Assembly: GCA_045531685.1 (NCBI GenBank)
Contig: JAZSEL010000036.1
Span: forward strand, 1-16,367
Direction: 5' to 3'
From: RGIG8767 sp045531685
GTDB lineage: Bacteria > Bacillota > Clostridia > Lachnospirales > Lachnospiraceae
Length of the DNA stretch: 16,367 nucleotides
The position numbers were made by a program, and so were the translations under genes. This document shows, one piece after another, positions 7,030-15,303 of the stretch (positions within the stretch are counted from its first letter, which is position 1; each line of letters opens with the position of its first letter). Below the pieces are notes generated by a model. That model made no database searches. It saw only the letters and a program-made list of their open reading frames with translations, and was not told where the DNA came from.

Positions 7030-7449
7030 TTAAAGCTCTACTGTAATATATTCACGAATCTCGTCATCTAATTCAGAAGCGTCCAATGTAACGCTTGCTG
7101 TGAATTTAACATTAAACTTCTCTCCGATTGTTGCTAATCTCTTAACAACTGCTGTTAATTCAGACTTATCTGTCTTAGCTACTTTTAAAACGGCATCTAT
7201 GTACATCTGCTCAATATCATGATCCTGAGAAAGGATACCACATACAAATCCTAAAAATTCAGAACTATTTGTAAATTCGTACTCAGCTACATTTACGAGA
7301 CGAACCTTATTATTCAATTCAAACATATGCTTATCGTTTCTGTCTAAGAATACGATGTTACCGGAAGCGGTTTTGATCTCTGAATTTACCTTCTCCAGTA
7401 ACTGTTTTGTCTTACCTTTACCTTCTTTACCTACAATTAACTCTACCAT
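7030..7449 (-). CDS. Small orphan P-loop NTPase-like protein (139 residues)
   Basis: A Walker A motif, GKEGKGKT at residues 7-14, follows the first beta strand (VELIV). Further strand-like segments are NIVFLD, VRLVNV, and IEQMYID; the last, near residue 79-85, could serve as a Walker B strand. A final strand, FTASVTLD, precedes an acidic C-terminus. At 139 residues it is far too short for a PilT/VirB11 ATPase, a name sometimes attached to such proteins. It has no membrane segment. The ATG at 7449 follows AGGAGGG at a spacing of 8. It has its own near-consensus promoter and its own terminator, so it is probably made as a single-gene transcript. Five of seven Gly codons are GGT, consistent with good expression. 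Function is unknown. Confidence 0.85.
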   Translation of the reverse strand: MVELIVGKEGKGKTKQLLEKVNSEIKTASGNIVFLDRNDKHMFELNNKVRLVNVAEYEFTNSSEFLGFVCGILSQDHDIEQMYIDAVLKVAKTDKSELTAVVKRLATIGEKFNVKFTASVTLDASELDDEIREYITVEL

Positions 7450-7510
7450 GTGGAAACCCTCCTGAAGTAAATTTTTTTGAATACATTGTACGTATAAATA
7501 CCTTATGAAT

Positions 7511-7539
7511 ATTATAGGCTATGATGGAAGAAAAAACAA
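7511..7539 (-). promoter_or_regulatory. Near-consensus sigma-A promoter for the P-loop gene
   Basis: On the minus strand a -35 TTGTTT (7534-7539), an exact 17-base spacer and a perfect -10 TATAAT (7511-7516) are present. The -35 abuts the stop codon of the carboxypeptidase gene (7540-7542). The predicted leader to the ATG at 7449 is about 55 bases and contains AGGAGGG. This is the clearest promoter in the window. Confidence 0.8.
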
Positions 7540-8511
7540 CTAATTATTTATCTCTTCCAACAAATCTGTCATCTCTTCATACATGAGTCCACGCTCACTT
7601 GCCTTTAACATAACTGATATATATGGATTACCGGATGTATCCTTTGTCAGTAATATCAGACAATTGCCCGCGGCATTGGTGGTTCCTGTTTTACCGCCAA
7701 TAACGGTGATTTTATCCGGGGCAGAATAATCTTCCCTGAAAAACAGGTTGGTGGATTTGAATTCCATTTCTTTTTCGCCACCGTTAGCATCATAATATAT
7801 AGTGGAATACTCTCTCATCTGAATAATCTGATTAAATAACTCATACTGCATAGCGCTATTCATCATCAGATACATATCATATGCTGTAACGTAATGTTCA
7901 TTTTCCGTAAGTCCGTGAGGATTTACAAAATGACTGTTGGTTGCTCCGAGAGCTACGGCTTCTTCATTCATCATAGCCGCAAATCCTTCCACACTTCCTC
8001 CGATATGCTCCGCTATGGCAACGGCAGCATCGTTTGCAGAATTAATCAATAATGCATGCAACGCCTGATTCAGTGTCAGGGTATCACCCTTCTTTAATCC
8101 GCACACAGTAGCACCGGACTCTTCAATCTTAACATTCTCACTGCATACAATGGTATCATCCGTATTTCCATACTTAATTGCTATCAACGCAGTCATAATC
8201 TTGGTCAGACTGGCCGGATTTAAACGTTCATGTATGTTTTTTGCATAAATCACTTCATTACGGTTTACATCAAACAGTCCTGCAGCAGTCTGTTGCTCTA
8301 TGGAAACTGTCGTTCCTGCTGTTACATTTCCGTTCACAACGCATAAATCCGTTGCAAAAGCTTCTGTTTTTTTGTCCTGTGTGGCTGCATTGGTAATATT
8401 AGCCGTCCGCTCATAAGCAAGAGGCAGGGATTCTTTCCCGCATCCGCATAAAGAACCAAGAAGTATGGTGATTGTTATAAGATAGGCATATCGCTTATTT
8501 ATACATTTCAC
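7540..8511 (-). CDS. Serine-type D-alanyl-D-alanine carboxypeptidase, lipoprotein (DacF/PBP5 family)
   Basis: It removes the terminal D-Ala of peptidoglycan stem peptides outside the membrane. The three penicillin-binding motifs are intact: S101-L-T-K104, S158-A-N160 and K274-T-G. The N-terminus is a lipoprotein signal with hydrophobic ITITILLGS and the lipobox L21-C-G-C24. At 323 residues it stops about 50 residues after KTG, so the C-terminal PBP5 domain and amphipathic anchor of typical DacA/DacF are absent; the lipid anchor would replace them. The start is GTG at 8511, 17 bases inside mgsA, with AGAGGAG about 12 bases upstream, a rather long spacing. It is the last gene of the elongasome/Min cluster. 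No terminator follows, so some read-through into the P-loop gene is possible. Confidence 0.93.
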   Translation of the reverse strand: MKCINKRYAYLITITILLGSLCGCGKESLPLAYERTANITNAATQDKKTEAFATDLCVVNGNVTAGTTVSIEQQTAAGLFDVNRNEVIYAKNIHERLNPASLTKIMTALIAIKYGNTDDTIVCSENVKIEESGATVCGLKKGDTLTLNQALHALLINSANDAAVAIAEHIGGSVEGFAAMMNEEAVALGATNSHFVNPHGLTENEHYVTAYDMYLMMNSAMQYELFNQIIQMREYSTIYYDANGGEKEMEFKSTNLFFREDYSAPDKITVIGGKTGTTNAAGNCLILLTKDTSGNPYISVMLKASERGLMYEEMTDLLEEINN

Positions 8512-8890
8512 GCCACTCTAAATCTCCTCTGTCTAATGACTTAATTAACAGTTCCGCTGTTGCCAGGTTAGTCGCCAATGGAATATTATGCATATCGCAC
8601 AATCTTACAATGTTGTTAACATCCGGCTCGTGCATCTTAGGACTTAACGGCTCACGAAGGAAAATAACCAAATCCACTTCATTATGCTCGATAGAAGCTC
8701 CAATCTGCTGTTCTCCTCCCAAATGTCCTGCCAAATATTTATGAACGGACAGATTGGTAACTTCCTCAATCAATCTACCCGTTGTACCGGTTGCATACAA
8801 AGAGTTTTTACTGAGTATCCCCCTATATGCAATACAAAAATTCTGCATAAGTTTCTTTTTTGAATCATGAGCAATCAATGCAATATTCAT
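8495..8890 (-). CDS. mgsA: Methylglyoxal synthase
   Basis: This cytoplasmic enzyme turns dihydroxyacetone phosphate into methylglyoxal and phosphate, a bypass of lower glycolysis when phosphate is short. The 131-residue protein shows ALIAHDSKKK at 4-13, the phosphate-binding ATGTTGR at 33-39, GGEQQIGA at 58-65 and HEPDV at 87-91. Aligned by eye to the E. coli enzyme, H98 and D101 are kept (H87, D90) and D20 is kept (D9). The catalytic-base Asp71 is Glu (E60) and Asp91 is Glu (E80). The ATG at 8890 follows GAGAGGAAG. It lies 23 bases after rodA and overlaps the carboxypeptidase gene. Family identity is secure; full activity is less certain because of the two changes. Confidence 0.93.
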   Translation of the reverse strand: MNIALIAHDSKKKLMQNFCIAYRGILSKNSLYATGTTGRLIEEVTNLSVHKYLAGHLGGEQQIGASIEHNEVDLVIFLREPLSPKMHEPDVNNIVRLCDMHNIPLATNLATAELLIKSLDRGDLEWREMYK

Positions 8891-8913
8891 TAATCTTCCT
8901 CTCTTCCGAAAAA

Positions 8914-10026
8914 TTAGTGTTTTTTGGATTGTAATCCTATATTGAGTACGATTCCAATGGCACCGTACAAACTAACCAATGAAGTTAGTCCATAGCTTAC
9001 AAAAGGTAACGGAATACCGGTATTCGGTGCAAGTCCCGTTGCAACGGCGATGTTTAAAAACGCCTGAAGACCAATCAGTCCGGCCACTCCCGATGCGATA
9101 ACACTTCCTGCCACATCCTTGGAATTACGGGCAATACCAAGGCATTCCCAAACAATTAACAATACAAGGAATACCACAGCAAAACCACCAATAAATCCCA
9201 ATTCTTCTCCCACAATGGCAAAAATGAAATCCGTCTGGGGCTCTGATATAAAATTACCGTTCTTTACGGAAGCAATAACATTATTATCAAGTCCCTTACC
9301 AAATAACTGTCCGGAACCAATGGCTGTAATGGAATTAAGCTGCTGATAGGCTGCCGAATCCGCATATTTCTCCGGTTCAAGCCAGGCAAGTATTCGGGTA
9401 ACCTGATACCCTTCCAATAAAGATGGGTCTGCATCCGGCTGTAAAATCACTGCAAAATAAGCAACGGCTGCCGGAACAATAACGGCTAACACCCCAAAAA
9501 TATATTTGTAACTGAGTCCGCCTACAAATAACATAACGCAAAAAGTAATTACAATCATAATACTTGTAGACAAATCCGGCTCCTCATATACCAGATACAG
9601 GGGAATCCCCAACAATACAAATGCCGTAACCAAAACCCTTGGAGAATTGATTTTATCCTTATATTTCATAATAAACTGTGCAAAGAATAAAATCAATAAA
9701 ATTTTGGCAAGTTCAGAGGGCTGAAACTGGAAGCCGATATTAATCCAACGCTTGGAACCATTTACTTCTACACCCAACGGAGAAAGCACCAGTCCCAACA
9801 AAATCAGATTAAAAATATAGAATATCCACTGTAAATATTGATAAATAGAATAATCAATCAGGGACAAAAACAGCATCAGTACAACACCCAGAATAATTCC
9901 GAACATTTGCTTCTGCTCATTGGCTTCTTTGGCACTCCCTACTGCAAAATACCCAATTATGCTCAGGGCAATGACAAATACGATCAATCTGAAATTATAA
10001 TTACGAAATTTGTACTGTCTAAACAT
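8914..10026 (-). CDS. rodA: RodA, SEDS-family peptidoglycan glycosyltransferase
   Basis: RodA polymerises lipid II into glycan strands in the lateral wall, paired with the class B PBP2. The 370-residue protein has about ten hydrophobic segments. Family motifs are GSKRWINIGFQFQPSELAK at 90-108, EEPDLSTS at 148-155, GSGQLFGKGL at 237-246, PQTDFIFAIVGEELGF at 263-278 (D266 matches the catalytic Asp of SEDS proteins) and PFVSYGLTS near the C-terminus. It starts with ATG at 10026, 7 bases after minE; the ribosome site is weak, so translation may depend on coupling to minE. PBP2, its expected partner, is encoded four genes upstream in the same cluster. RodA fits better than FtsW or SpoVE because of this context. 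Confidence 0.94.
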   Translation of the reverse strand: MFRQYKFRNYNFRLIVFVIALSIIGYFAVGSAKEANEQKQMFGIILGVVLMLFLSLIDYSIYQYLQWIFYIFNLILLGLVLSPLGVEVNGSKRWINIGFQFQPSELAKILLILFFAQFIMKYKDKINSPRVLVTAFVLLGIPLYLVYEEPDLSTSIMIVITFCVMLFVGGLSYKYIFGVLAVIVPAAVAYFAVILQPDADPSLLEGYQVTRILAWLEPEKYADSAAYQQLNSITAIGSGQLFGKGLDNNVIASVKNGNFISEPQTDFIFAIVGEELGFIGGFAVVFLVLLIVWECLGIARNSKDVAGSVIASGVAGLIGLQAFLNIAVATGLAPNTGIPLPFVSYGLTSLVSLYGAIGIVLNIGLQSKKH

Positions 10027-10033
10027 ATATCAA

Positions 10034-10297
10034 TTATCCATTCTTCATATCCAGTATGGGAATGTTGGCATAAAGAGTAGGATTTTTCACTCTTTTCCCC
10101 TTTGAAGAAGTATTACTTATTTCAATTTCCATACTGTTTGTATCAATTTTCATGTATTTTGATATTACTTTGGCAATGTCATTCTTAATATGCTCCATCA
10201 TCTGGGGCGAACAACTGACACGGTCCGAAATTAACAATATCTTTAGCCTGTCTCTTGCTACTTGTCTGGATGATTTTTTCCCAAAGAATTTTAACAT
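10034..10297 (-). CDS. minE: Division-site topological specificity factor MinE
   Basis: MinE stimulates the MinD ATPase and makes the MinCD inhibitor oscillate or clear from midcell. The 87-residue protein has the N-terminal membrane-targeting stretch MLKFFGK, the MinD-contact region (about 12-28, with ARDRLKILLISDR) and the dimerising C-terminal domain, with SPQMMEHIKNDIAKVISKYM at 30-49 and a YANIPIL strand near the end. The ATG at 10297 overlaps the minD stop by 7 bases (ATGTTAA), with AAGGAGGG inside minD. minE directly after minD is the usual order. Having MinE implies an oscillating Min system rather than a purely DivIVA-placed one. Confidence 0.95.
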   Translation of the reverse strand: MLKFFGKKSSRQVARDRLKILLISDRVSCSPQMMEHIKNDIAKVISKYMKIDTNSMEIEISNTSSKGKRVKNPTLYANIPILDMKNG

Positions 10298-11097
10298 ACA
10301 GGTCCCTCCTTACTTTTATGTAACATACCCGAAAGCTTGGATAAAAGTGAAGTTGGTCTTGTATTTTCCATTGGTACCTGTTTGCCCATAATGCGGAAAC
10401 AGATATTCTTAAATCCTCTTCCTGCAAGTGTCTGGGAGCCAACCAGAGGTTCCCCTCTGTTTGTGGCAATGACTACATTTTCATCATCCGGAATCACACC
10501 GATTAGAGGGATAGCCAGAATATCTGCCACATCCTCTACCGTCATCATATCCCCTCTTTTAACAAGGTCATAACGGATGCGGTTGACAATTAATTCAATC
10601 TTAGTAAAATCATTGGCTTCTAAAAGGCCGATGATTCTGTCTGCATCACGGATGGCAGACACCTCCGGAGTTGTAACGACAAGTGCTCTCGTAGCACCGG
10701 CTATGGCATTTTTAAAGCCCTGCTCAATTCCTGCCGGAGAATCCAGCAAAATATAATCAAATTCCTTGGCAATCTGTGAAATCAGTGTTTTCATCTGATT
10801 TTCATTGACCGCCGTTTTATCCTTTGTCTGTGCACAGGGAAGTAAAAACAGGTTATTGTATCGTTTATCCCTGATTAAAGCCTGCTTCAAGCGGCAGTTT
10901 CCTTCAATCACATCCACCAGATTATAGACAATCCTATTTTCCAAACCCATTACCACGTCCAGGTTGCGCAAACCGATATCGGTATCAATTAATAAAACCT
11001 TTGCTCCTGCCTGCGCCAGACCACTTCCTACGTTTGCGGTTGTGGTGGTCTTACCCACACCGCCTTTTCCACTTGTAACGACAATTACTTCACACAT
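10291..11097 (-). CDS. minD: Septum site-determining ATPase MinD
   Basis: MinD binds the membrane in its ATP form and recruits MinC. From the chosen ATG at 11097 it has 268 residues. The deviant Walker A, SGKGGVGKTT at 9-18, carries K11 and K16. LLIDTDIGLRNLD near 33-45 and YILLDSPAGIE near 115 are the switch and Walker B regions. The C-terminal LLSKLSGMLHK is the amphipathic membrane-targeting helix. The longest frame starts seven codons earlier (11118), but AAGGGAG sits 6 bases before 11097, and the extra residues do not belong to the family. It lies between minC and minE with a 7-base overlap with minE. Confidence 0.96.
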   Translation of the reverse strand: MCEVIVVTSGKGGVGKTTTTANVGSGLAQAGAKVLLIDTDIGLRNLDVVMGLENRIVYNLVDVIEGNCRLKQALIRDKRYNNLFLLPCAQTKDKTAVNENQMKTLISQIAKEFDYILLDSPAGIEQGFKNAIAGATRALVVTTPEVSAIRDADRIIGLLEANDFTKIELIVNRIRYDLVKRGDMMTVEDVADILAIPLIGVIPDDENVVIATNRGEPLVGSQTLAGRGFKNICFRIMGKQVPMENTRPTSLLSKLSGMLHKSKEGPVC

Positions 11098-11142
11098 GCT
11101 TATCTCCCTTGCTGACATAATTTTCGTTATCCGGAAAAATTG

Positions 11143-11820
11143 TTATAAAGAATTATTTTCCAGCAATTCTTTTGTAATGGTATCTACCTGTATTTCGCCA
11201 TTTTTTACACTGGCAATCTGTGGTGAAAATTTATTTTTACTTGTAAATAATCCACCTTTTTCTTTGGTGCTATTGTATTTGATATCGCCGATTTTACATC
11301 TTTGCGGTTCAAATTTTAGTGCAACAACAAAATGAGACTCATCACCGGAGGCTCCGGCATAGGCTTCACCAAAAAGCCCTCCGATAATGATAATATCTTT
11401 GGATGCAACAACAGAAGCTCCCTTTTCCACATTGCCGATGATGACAACACTTCCCTCAGTTTCTAAGGTTTGTCCGTTTAATAAGGAACCTCTGTGGAAG
11501 CGTCCGTTGTATTCCTCTTTTTCCGTTTCTACACGCTTCAGTGCCTTAATAATTCCTCTGTTAGACTCTTCATCCTTTCCTACCAGACAAATAATCTGCA
11601 CATCCGAATTGGCATTAATGGTGTAAATAATCTCTTTTTCTTCTTCCGGAGTCAGGGTTCTGCCTTCCAAAGACAATGCCACCTTAATATCTTTGAAAAA
11701 GGATCTTGCATTCTGAAATTTTTCTCCGATTTCATGTAAAATTTCCTGAAAATCAGCCTGTGCATCCATATGAATGGAGATTCCGTTTTGGAAACTTTTC
11801 ATTACGATTAAATTCTTCAT
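11143..11820 (-). CDS. minC: Septum site-determining protein MinC
   Basis: MinC blocks FtsZ polymerisation away from midcell when recruited by MinD. From ATG at 11820 it has 225 residues. The N-terminal FtsZ-inhibiting domain covers about 1-95. The C-terminal beta-helix spans about 105-185, with RGSLLNGQTLETEGSVVIIG, then GNVEKGASVVA and IIIIGGLFGEAYAG, the glycine-spaced repeats typical of MinC. The longest frame begins nine codons earlier (11847), but AAGGGA lies 6 bases before 11820 and the sequence MKNLIVMKSFQNG looks like a normal MinC start. The gene follows PBP2 by 39 bases and precedes minD by 45. Confidence 0.94.
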   Translation of the reverse strand: MKNLIVMKSFQNGISIHMDAQADFQEILHEIGEKFQNARSFFKDIKVALSLEGRTLTPEEEKEIIYTINANSDVQIICLVGKDEESNRGIIKALKRVETEKEEYNGRFHRGSLLNGQTLETEGSVVIIGNVEKGASVVASKDIIIIGGLFGEAYAGASGDESHFVVALKFEPQRCKIGDIKYNSTKEKGGLFTSKNKFSPQIASVKNGEIQVDTITKELLENNSL

Positions 11821-11859
11821 TCTAAATCCCTTTCTACCTGCATACAAATAACCGTATCC

Positions 11860-14775
11860 TTAATCGGCTGTAATTGCCTCCGCATCCGGAACCGCTGCGG
11901 TACCGGTAAGAATATCGTCCTCTTCTTCTATTTCATAATAGTATTTATAGATATCTCTTGTTAAGTTAGCGGCGTATTCGGAGGTATAACCAAAAGCAAT
12001 ACGCGTGGAAATGGTTATTTCCGGATTCTCATACGGTGCATAGCTGACAAAGAGTGCATGGTCGGCACGGCTTCTGCTTTCTTCGGCAGTACCTGTTTTA
12101 CCGGCAACGGTAATTCCCATATTTTGTAAATCCTGATAATAGGCCTTTTTTTCCACAACACGTTTCATTCCTACATGAATGGCGTTCCAATAATTTGTCG
12201 GTAACTCCACAGTATTACGGATAACAGGAGAATAATCCATAATCAGATTGCCCGTGGAATCCGTCACTTTATCAAGCAATGTCAAATTATAACAGGTACC
12301 GTTATTGGCAATGGTCGTCACATATCTTGCAAGACCGGCAGTGGTATAGTTGTTGGTACCCTGACCGATTGCAGATAATACCGGGTATTCATCAGATACT
12401 TCCGGCGCGGATTCTTCAATTTCAATACCGGATTTATCGGACAACCCGAATAAATTGGCATATTTGGCAAGCTTGCTTAAGCCAAGCTCGGCATCATAGC
12501 TTCCGGTTTCGTCCTGACTAAGCTGATAACCCACTTCATAGAAAAATGCGTTGCAGGAATTTTCAATACCACCGGTTACCGTAAGGGAACCATGTGCACC
12601 CGGATGAATCCAACAACGGTATTGTTCGTTGGTAAACCGGTCAAACACACCCTTACAAAGTAATTTACTATGGGTGTCCACCACTCCCTCACTTAGGGCA
12701 GCAGCGCTGGAAACCATCTTAAAGGTAGAACCCGGAGCTGTCTTTTGCTGGGTCGCATAATTCCATAACGGATTGGATAAATCACTTCGTAAAGAAGCAT
12801 AATAATCCGCATCAATGCTGTTTGCCAGCTTATTATTGTCATAACTCGGATACGTTACAAGGGCCAGCACTTCTCCTTCCACATTGGTAATCACAACGGA
12901 TGCGGAATATGGATCCAATGCTAATTGGGCCGGTGTAATATATAAATTTTCAATTAGGAACAAAATAAAATTATACGGAGAAATTTTACCGCTGATAAAA
13001 CGCTCCTCTTCTATTTCTGTAATGGAAACCGCATTTTGCTCCAATAATACGCTGCAAATCTGTTTGCCGGTAATATCATTACGCTCAATCATGTAGCGGT
13101 ACATCTTTTTGGAAAACTCCGTATTTTCATCCAGCATGGAAATAATATCCTTGGACAATTGGACAAATATTTCCGTGGAATCCGAATACTCTGAATGCAA
13201 TTGGATTTTTGTTACGTCAATCCAGTTCTGTGCAATGCAATAGTCCAGATATTCTCCCAAGCTAATGGTTTCATCTACCTTCCATGCCAGATATGTACTG
13301 TCTTCTTTATCAATTTTATCGTTTCTGAGTATGCCCTTTGACAAAAGCATCGAAACAATATAACTCTGATACACCTGATATTCTTCGGAAAGCTTATTGT
13401 ACGGAGTCCTTGTTTCCAACAACTGCTCCGTTATTTTTGCAAATACCTCTTCCTGCTTTTTATCAAATGCTTCCTGAACTGCCAGTTCATTTTCACCGGC
13501 GTCCTTTTCCGTAAAATGATGGATGTCAATAATATTATTGTTAAACAGGGCAAAATACACATCATCAATAGGTATTTTTAACTGACTGGCTGACGCATCC
13601 TCCGGTGCTTCATAATGCTTCACATTAATAATCTTACTAAGAAGGATACCTGCCAATTTCTGTTCTAAAATATTGTAGGTTGCCACCTGCAAATCATGGT
13701 CTATGGTAAGATAAACATCATTACCGGCAATGGGTTCCACTAAATTCTTAGTTTCTATAACCTTACCTAAATTGTTTACATATACCGTTTCAGAGCCTTT
13801 TACACCCTGCAAATAGGTCTCCATGGTTTGTTCAATTCCGGCCTTACCCACCATATCCGTTAATGTATAATCATCTCTGTATCGGGTGGTTCTTTCATTT
13901 TCCGCTGTAATTTTCTGCTCATTCAAGGAAAGAAATTCTTCTTCGGAAATTTTACCCGTATATCCTAAAATCTGTGAAAAATATTCGCTGTCCACATATT
14001 TACGGATATTATCTTCTGCAATAGTTACTCCGGTAAACTCCGTACTGTTTTCCATAATACTAGCCACCGTTTTTTCATTAACATCCGTTGCAATAACTGT
14101 CGGAATGTATTTCTGATAACTGTTCAGACTCATGGCGTAACGTATGGTAACTAATTTTAATTGTTCTTCCTTGGAATAGCCCTCAAACACTTTAAAAGAA
14201 TCCCTTGGATTCTGAGGGTCATCCGAATAACCGATACCATACTTGGAATAACCGCACAAATATTCCATTACCATATCCGGTGAGGCCGTTTCTTCTTCGT
14301 ATTTTAAATCAGATATCTTTGTCCGCCCGTAAATATCGGCAAGAAAACGTTTTAACTGTGTCCCCTCAACCGTAAAGGCAAACTCTCCGTCTTCGTCTAA
14401 AATCACACTAAAATCATTAATGATTCTGTCCCCATTTTTTTCAATAACATCGATTACCTTTAATAAGGTTGTATTAATATTACGGTTCTTTTCGGAACCG
14501 GATTCATATATATCCTCAATGGTTACATTATAAGCAAGTTCATTGTATGCCAGCAAAACCCCGTTTCTGTCGTAAATCTTTCCACGGGTACTGTTAATGG
14601 TCCTCTCCTTTTGAATTTTTAATGTAAATTCTTCCAGAGTCTCTTCTCCATTTACAATCTGCAAAACAAACAAACGAGCAATTAATATCGCTGATAACAT
14701 TGTGATAACCAAAAGAACAACCAGAATTCTACCATTTGTGGAATTCATGTAATTATCTTTTACCCGTTTAAACAA
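11860..14775 (-). CDS. mrdA: Class B penicillin-binding protein 2 (elongasome transpeptidase) with large insert
   Basis: It cross-links peptidoglycan during elongation, working with RodA and MreC. It has an N-terminal membrane helix at about 18-41, then RGKIYDRNG at 64-72 and the dimerisation domain. The transpeptidase motifs are S683-T-F-K686, S740-C-N742 and K893-T-G895, all intact. At 971 residues it is much longer than the usual 600-720. The extra length is an insert of about 235 residues (about 385-620) between LTIDHDLQ (356-363) and VVITNVEGEVLALVTYPSYD; this insert is helix-rich and acidic. The start is TTG at 14775, overlapping mreD by 8 bases, with AAGGAG about 9 bases upstream. The frame is open throughout, so the insert is part of the protein, not an assembly fault. 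Confidence 0.94.
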   Translation of the reverse strand: MFKRVKDNYMNSTNGRILVVLLVITMLSAILIARLFVLQIVNGEETLEEFTLKIQKERTINSTRGKIYDRNGVLLAYNELAYNVTIEDIYESGSEKNRNINTTLLKVIDVIEKNGDRIINDFSVILDEDGEFAFTVEGTQLKRFLADIYGRTKISDLKYEEETASPDMVMEYLCGYSKYGIGYSDDPQNPRDSFKVFEGYSKEEQLKLVTIRYAMSLNSYQKYIPTVIATDVNEKTVASIMENSTEFTGVTIAEDNIRKYVDSEYFSQILGYTGKISEEEFLSLNEQKITAENERTTRYRDDYTLTDMVGKAGIEQTMETYLQGVKGSETVYVNNLGKVIETKNLVEPIAGNDVYLTIDHDLQVATYNILEQKLAGILLSKIINVKHYEAPEDASASQLKIPIDDVYFALFNNNIIDIHHFTEKDAGENELAVQEAFDKKQEEVFAKITEQLLETRTPYNKLSEEYQVYQSYIVSMLLSKGILRNDKIDKEDSTYLAWKVDETISLGEYLDYCIAQNWIDVTKIQLHSEYSDSTEIFVQLSKDIISMLDENTEFSKKMYRYMIERNDITGKQICSVLLEQNAVSITEIEEERFISGKISPYNFILFLIENLYITPAQLALDPYSASVVITNVEGEVLALVTYPSYDNNKLANSIDADYYASLRSDLSNPLWNYATQQKTAPGSTFKMVSSAAALSEGVVDTHSKLLCKGVFDRFTNEQYRCWIHPGAHGSLTVTGGIENSCNAFFYEVGYQLSQDETGSYDAELGLSKLAKYANLFGLSDKSGIEIEESAPEVSDEYPVLSAIGQGTNNYTTAGLARYVTTIANNGTCYNLTLLDKVTDSTGNLIMDYSPVIRNTVELPTNYWNAIHVGMKRVVEKKAYYQDLQNMGITVAGKTGTAEESRSRADHALFVSYAPYENPEITISTRIAFGYTSEYAANLTRDIYKYYYEIEEEDDILTGTAAVPDAEAITAD

Positions 14776-15286
14776 TGCTTTGTTCTCCTTTTTTCTCCGG
14801 TGCTTCCATCCGCTTCATGGCAAAATGAATAATCGGATAGATGATGCATGCCAGAATGGTGGTATACACCATTTCCGGCAACACGATACTTCTTAGATAA
14901 TACGCAAACTCAAATTTTCCCCTGAAAAAGAATAGGAAGAAATAGTACAAAATATTATAAACAAAATCGCTGACCACAATGAGCAGCAACGGCAGCTTAA
15001 TATCCTTTGGAAAAAGAACTTTTTTAAAGGTACCGCAGGTAAAACCGATATACATATATATTAACGCATTCATTCCGTATACCGAACGAAATACCACATC
15101 AATTAATAATCCACTGAAAAAACCGGCATAAATACCGGTTCTTTTTCCTCCCAGAAACCCTAATGATGCAGTTGCTATAATCAACAAATTTGGCCGTATA
15201 CTACCAATACTAAGAAGTGTAGACCATGTTGATTGCAATAAAAACAAACATAGTATACAGATACTTGATAGGATTGTTTTTTTCAT
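14768..15286 (-). CDS. mreD: Rod shape-determining membrane protein MreD
   Basis: MreD is a small integral membrane protein of the elongasome that binds MreC. The 172-residue protein is mostly hydrophobic, with five to six membrane segments. SIRPNLLIIATASLGFLGG at about 28-46 followed by GFFSGLLIDVVF at about 55-66 is the recognisable MreD pattern. The C-terminal tail is charged (KRMEAPEKKGE). The ATG at 15286 has only a weak upstream site (CGGGAT), 17 bases after mreC, so coupling to mreC is likely. Identity rests on moderate sequence similarity plus position between mreC and PBP2, which together are convincing. Confidence 0.92.
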   Translation of the reverse strand: MKKTILSSICILCLFLLQSTWSTLLSIGSIRPNLLIIATASLGFLGGKRTGIYAGFFSGLLIDVVFRSVYGMNALIYMYIGFTCGTFKKVLFPKDIKLPLLLIVVSDFVYNILYYFFLFFFRGKFEFAYYLRSIVLPEMVYTTILACIIYPIIHFAMKRMEAPEKKGEQSIV

Positions 15287-15303
15287 TGTTTTATCCCGTT
15301 ATT

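Noticed and set aside
7030..7449. PilT twitching-motility ATPase
   Set aside because: Only the Walker A motif is shared. The protein is less than half the size of PilT and lacks its Asp and His boxes; no pilus gene is nearby.
10185..10469. Minus-strand frame of 94 residues across the minD-minE junction
   Set aside because: It lies out of frame with both genes and is fully covered by them; both have good starts and family motifs.
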